A DNA stretch of 8,044 bases from Gemmatimonadota bacterium. Lineage in GTDB: Bacteria > Gemmatimonadota > Gemmatimonadetes > Palauibacterales > Palauibacteraceae. Of the stretch, positions 6,378-8,044 are shown piece by piece. The first letter of the stretch is position 1. Each line of letters begins with the position of its first letter. Location of the stretch: positions 1-8,044 of the forward strand of contig JAMJQV010000244.1 of NCBI GenBank assembly GCA_023554435.1, in the 5' to 3' direction. A program made the position numbers and the translations under genes. The notes beneath the pieces were generated by a model. That model did no database searches and was not told the origin of the DNA. It saw only the letters and a program-made list of their open reading frames with translations.

Positions 6378-8044
6378 ATGAGAGTTGGCTTGGTGCGTAA
6401 TGTAGGGCTCAGCATTACCGCGCTGGCTGTCCTCGCGCTGGGGGGGTGCGATAGCAATCCCCTCGACTTCAACGTCAAGGACACGGTGGGGATCCAGGTG
6501 AATCCGTCCGAGATGGTCGTGGCGGCCGGCCGGACGGCTGATCTGGAAAGCCGCGCGGTGAATCAGGGCAACGAGCCCACCTTCGACGCCGTTTCGGCGG
6601 CGGTGGATCCGGTGTGCGGACCGGGATCGATCACGGTCGTTCCGGATCCGGAAGCGCTCGAGATCCAGCCTCCGGGGCTGTTCGTGGTCACGGGCGGATC
6701 CGTGCTCGGTCAGACCTGCATCGTGTTGACCTCCGGGTCGAATACGGCGCAGGTGGACGTGACCGTCGTGGCGGACGCCATCGAGATCACGGCTCCCGAG
6801 GACGGTGTTGAGCTCGAGGCGGGCGACACCGGAACGGTGGTCGCGCAGTTGATCGGTCTGGACGGAGCGGTGGCCGGTCCCTATGCGCCCGAGGATGCGG
6901 TGTTCGTTTCGGACGACACCGATGTGCTCAGCTTCACGGATGACATGGGCGCCTTTACCACGGGGACGTCTGGCAGCGCTACGGTTTCGGTTACCTGGTC
7001 GGGGCAGGCCGCCAACGGCACATCCGGACTCGGTGTCGTATTGACGGATGAGATCCTGGTCAACGTGCTGGCCGGTGATCCGGTCACGGCCGCGTTCGCG
7101 AACCCCATTCTGGGCGCGTTCGAGGTTGGAGCAGTGGATGACTTTGAGGTGTTCGTGTATGACGCGCTGGGGAACATCAACACCAACGCGTCTGAGATCA
7201 CGGGCGTTACGGTCACCAGCTCCGATGCCTTGATTGCGACGGCAACGGCCGCGCTCGTGCCCGGCGCCACTGCCGAGCTGGTCAACGTGATCGTCACGGT
7301 CACCGCGGTCGGCGGTGGAACCGCTACGATCTCTGGCGTCGTCCAGACGACCAACGGAGACCTGCCGTTCACGGCAGACTATCCGGTGGTTGCGCCTTCG
7401 ATCACGGCGCTGTCGGCAGCGGCCGGCGGCTATGCGGAGACGATCACGATTACGGGTACGGGCCTGTCGGTTCCGGGCCTGAGCACGCTGGTGTTCGTGG
7501 ACGGCGAGCAGCTTGGCAACTTCACGGTAGATTCCGACACGCAGATCACGGCGCAGATGCCGACCTACACCGTGGCGGGAACGCACAACGTGGTGGTATC
7601 GGTAGCTGGCGTCGAGACGATCGAGGACATTACCTGGAATCAGACGAACGCCTGTTACGCGAACGACCTTACCTGGACTCCGGGTCCCCCGCTGTATGGT
7701 CCGGTCGTCGATGTGTCGATTCCGCTGCGCTGCAATGGCACGGCGACTGATGCGGACAACTCGAACGCCTGGTTCGTAGCGCCGATCTCGGCGGATGCGC
7801 TGGGCGGCGGCGACGATATCAGCGTCAACTACGCACCGACGTGGGGCGCGCCCCTGAAGGATATCGACTGGCTGTACTGCGGTGATGCGGGTGTGGATCC
7901 CGGGAATCCGTTTGGTGCCTGCGTGTTCGAGATCGACCAGCCGCCGGCGACGGTGGACCTGGATCTCGGGGTCGGTGACCACGTCTTCCTCGAAGACGAC
8001 TACGCGTCGTACACCAACGGTGACTTCACCCTTCAGGACTACAC
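6378..8044 (+). CDS. Exported lipoprotein with Ig-like repeats and IPT/TIG domain (3' partial)
   Basis: The frame opens at ATG 6378 and runs without a stop to the right edge, giving 555 residues. It begins with a lipoprotein signal: MRVGLVR, a hydrophobic core (SITALAVLAL) and lipobox LGG-Cys24, so the mature protein should be lipid-anchored at Cys24. Residues about 37-131, 134-231 and 232-338 look like three Ig-like/Big-type beta-sandwiches (for example IQVNPSEMVVAAGRTADL). Residues about 340-420 are an IPT/TIG domain (PSITALSAAAGGYAETITI, TGTGLSVPG, VFVDGEQLG, then THNVVVSVAG). The remaining residues to 555 are beta-rich, with acidic patches and no family I recognise. Apart from Cys24, cysteines form three close pairs (VCGPG/QTCIV, ACYAN/LRCNG, LYCGD/GACVF), as expected for disulfides. 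It lies 54 bases after the GWxTD gene. Surface adhesion or a structural envelope role is possible, but no ligand or enzyme motif is visible. It may form a cell-surface partner of the upstream products. Confidence 0.88.
   Translation, partial: MRVGLVRNVGLSITALAVLALGGCDSNPLDFNVKDTVGIQVNPSEMVVAAGRTADLESRAVNQGNEPTFDAVSAAVDPVCGPGSITVVPDPEALEIQPPGLFVVTGGSVLGQTCIVLTSGSNTAQVDVTVVADAIEITAPEDGVELEAGDTGTVVAQLIGLDGAVAGPYAPEDAVFVSDDTDVLSFTDDMGAFTTGTSGSATVSVTWSGQAANGTSGLGVVLTDEILVNVLAGDPVTAAFANPILGAFEVGAVDDFEVFVYDALGNINTNASEITGVTVTSSDALIATATAALVPGATAELVNVIVTVTAVGGGTATISGVVQTTNGDLPFTADYPVVAPSITALSAAAGGYAETITITGTGLSVPGLSTLVFVDGEQLGNFTVDSDTQITAQMPTYTVAGTHNVVVSVAGVETIEDITWNQTNACYANDLTWTPGPPLYGPVVDVSIPLRCNGTATDADNSNAWFVAPISADALGGGDDISVNYAPTWGAPLKDIDWLYCGDAGVDPGNPFGACVFEIDQPPATVDLDLGVGDHVFLEDDYASYTNGDFTLQDY
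7395..7640 (+). other. IPT/TIG (Ig-like) domain within the lipoprotein
   Basis: Residues about 340-421 have the standard order of this fold: P-S-I-T-A-L opening, G-G-Y-A-E-T-I-T-I-T-G-T-G-L turn, VFVDGEQLGNF strand, DTQITAQMPTY and THNVVVSVAG closing strand. Such domains occur in surface receptors, adhesins and polysaccharide-binding lipoproteins. The ligand here is unknown. Confidence 0.7.

Noticed and set aside
5367..7982. 871-codon open frame on the minus strand
   Set aside because: Its codons are in exact register with both plus-strand genes it overlaps. In that register an antisense stop needs a sense TTA, CTA or TCA codon, which this GC-rich gene set avoids. The product is Arg/His/Asp-rich with no recognisable domain or signal.

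Overview
The window is GC-rich (roughly 60% by eye) and reads on the plus strand from end to end. It holds four co-directional genes for cell-envelope or exported proteins, two complete and two cut by the window edges. The gene content suggests a Gram-negative bacterium of the FCB superphylum, most likely Gemmatimonadota or a close relative: a very large exported beta-rich protein with a type IX-like C-terminal sorting domain, a PorV/PorQ-family outer-membrane protein, a GWxTD-domain protein, and a lipoprotein with Ig-like and IPT/TIG modules. The lineage is inferred from this combination and no marker gene is present.

Layout: (1) 2-3547, the 3' part of a huge secreted protein, open at the left edge, with a fibronectin-III-like region, one EF-hand/dockerin-like calcium loop and a C-terminal sorting domain. 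(2) 3548-3615, a short gap with a perfect 11-bp GC-rich hairpin and a consensus Shine-Dalgarno. (3) 3616-4767, a PorV/PorQ-family beta-barrel with signal peptide. (4) 4827-6323, a GWxTD-domain protein with signal peptide whose hallmark motif reads PWYTD instead of GWxTD. (5) 6378-8044, a lipoprotein gene with three Ig-like blocks and an IPT/TIG domain, open at the right edge.

Working together (inference): the first protein looks like cargo for a type IX or type IX-like secretion route. PorV-type barrels in Bacteroidota receive such cargo at the outer membrane, so adjacency of the two genes is meaningful. The GWxTD protein is periplasmic or envelope-associated and of unknown function, and the lipoprotein may be a membrane-anchored surface or adhesion factor. 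All gaps are 54-68 bases, compatible with one transcription unit, although the hairpin before the PorV gene may reduce or separate expression.

No tRNA, rRNA, CRISPR array, insertion sequence or phage gene was seen. Several long minus-strand open frames exist but are codon-aligned shadows of the plus-strand genes. There is no gene-free stretch longer than 300 bases.
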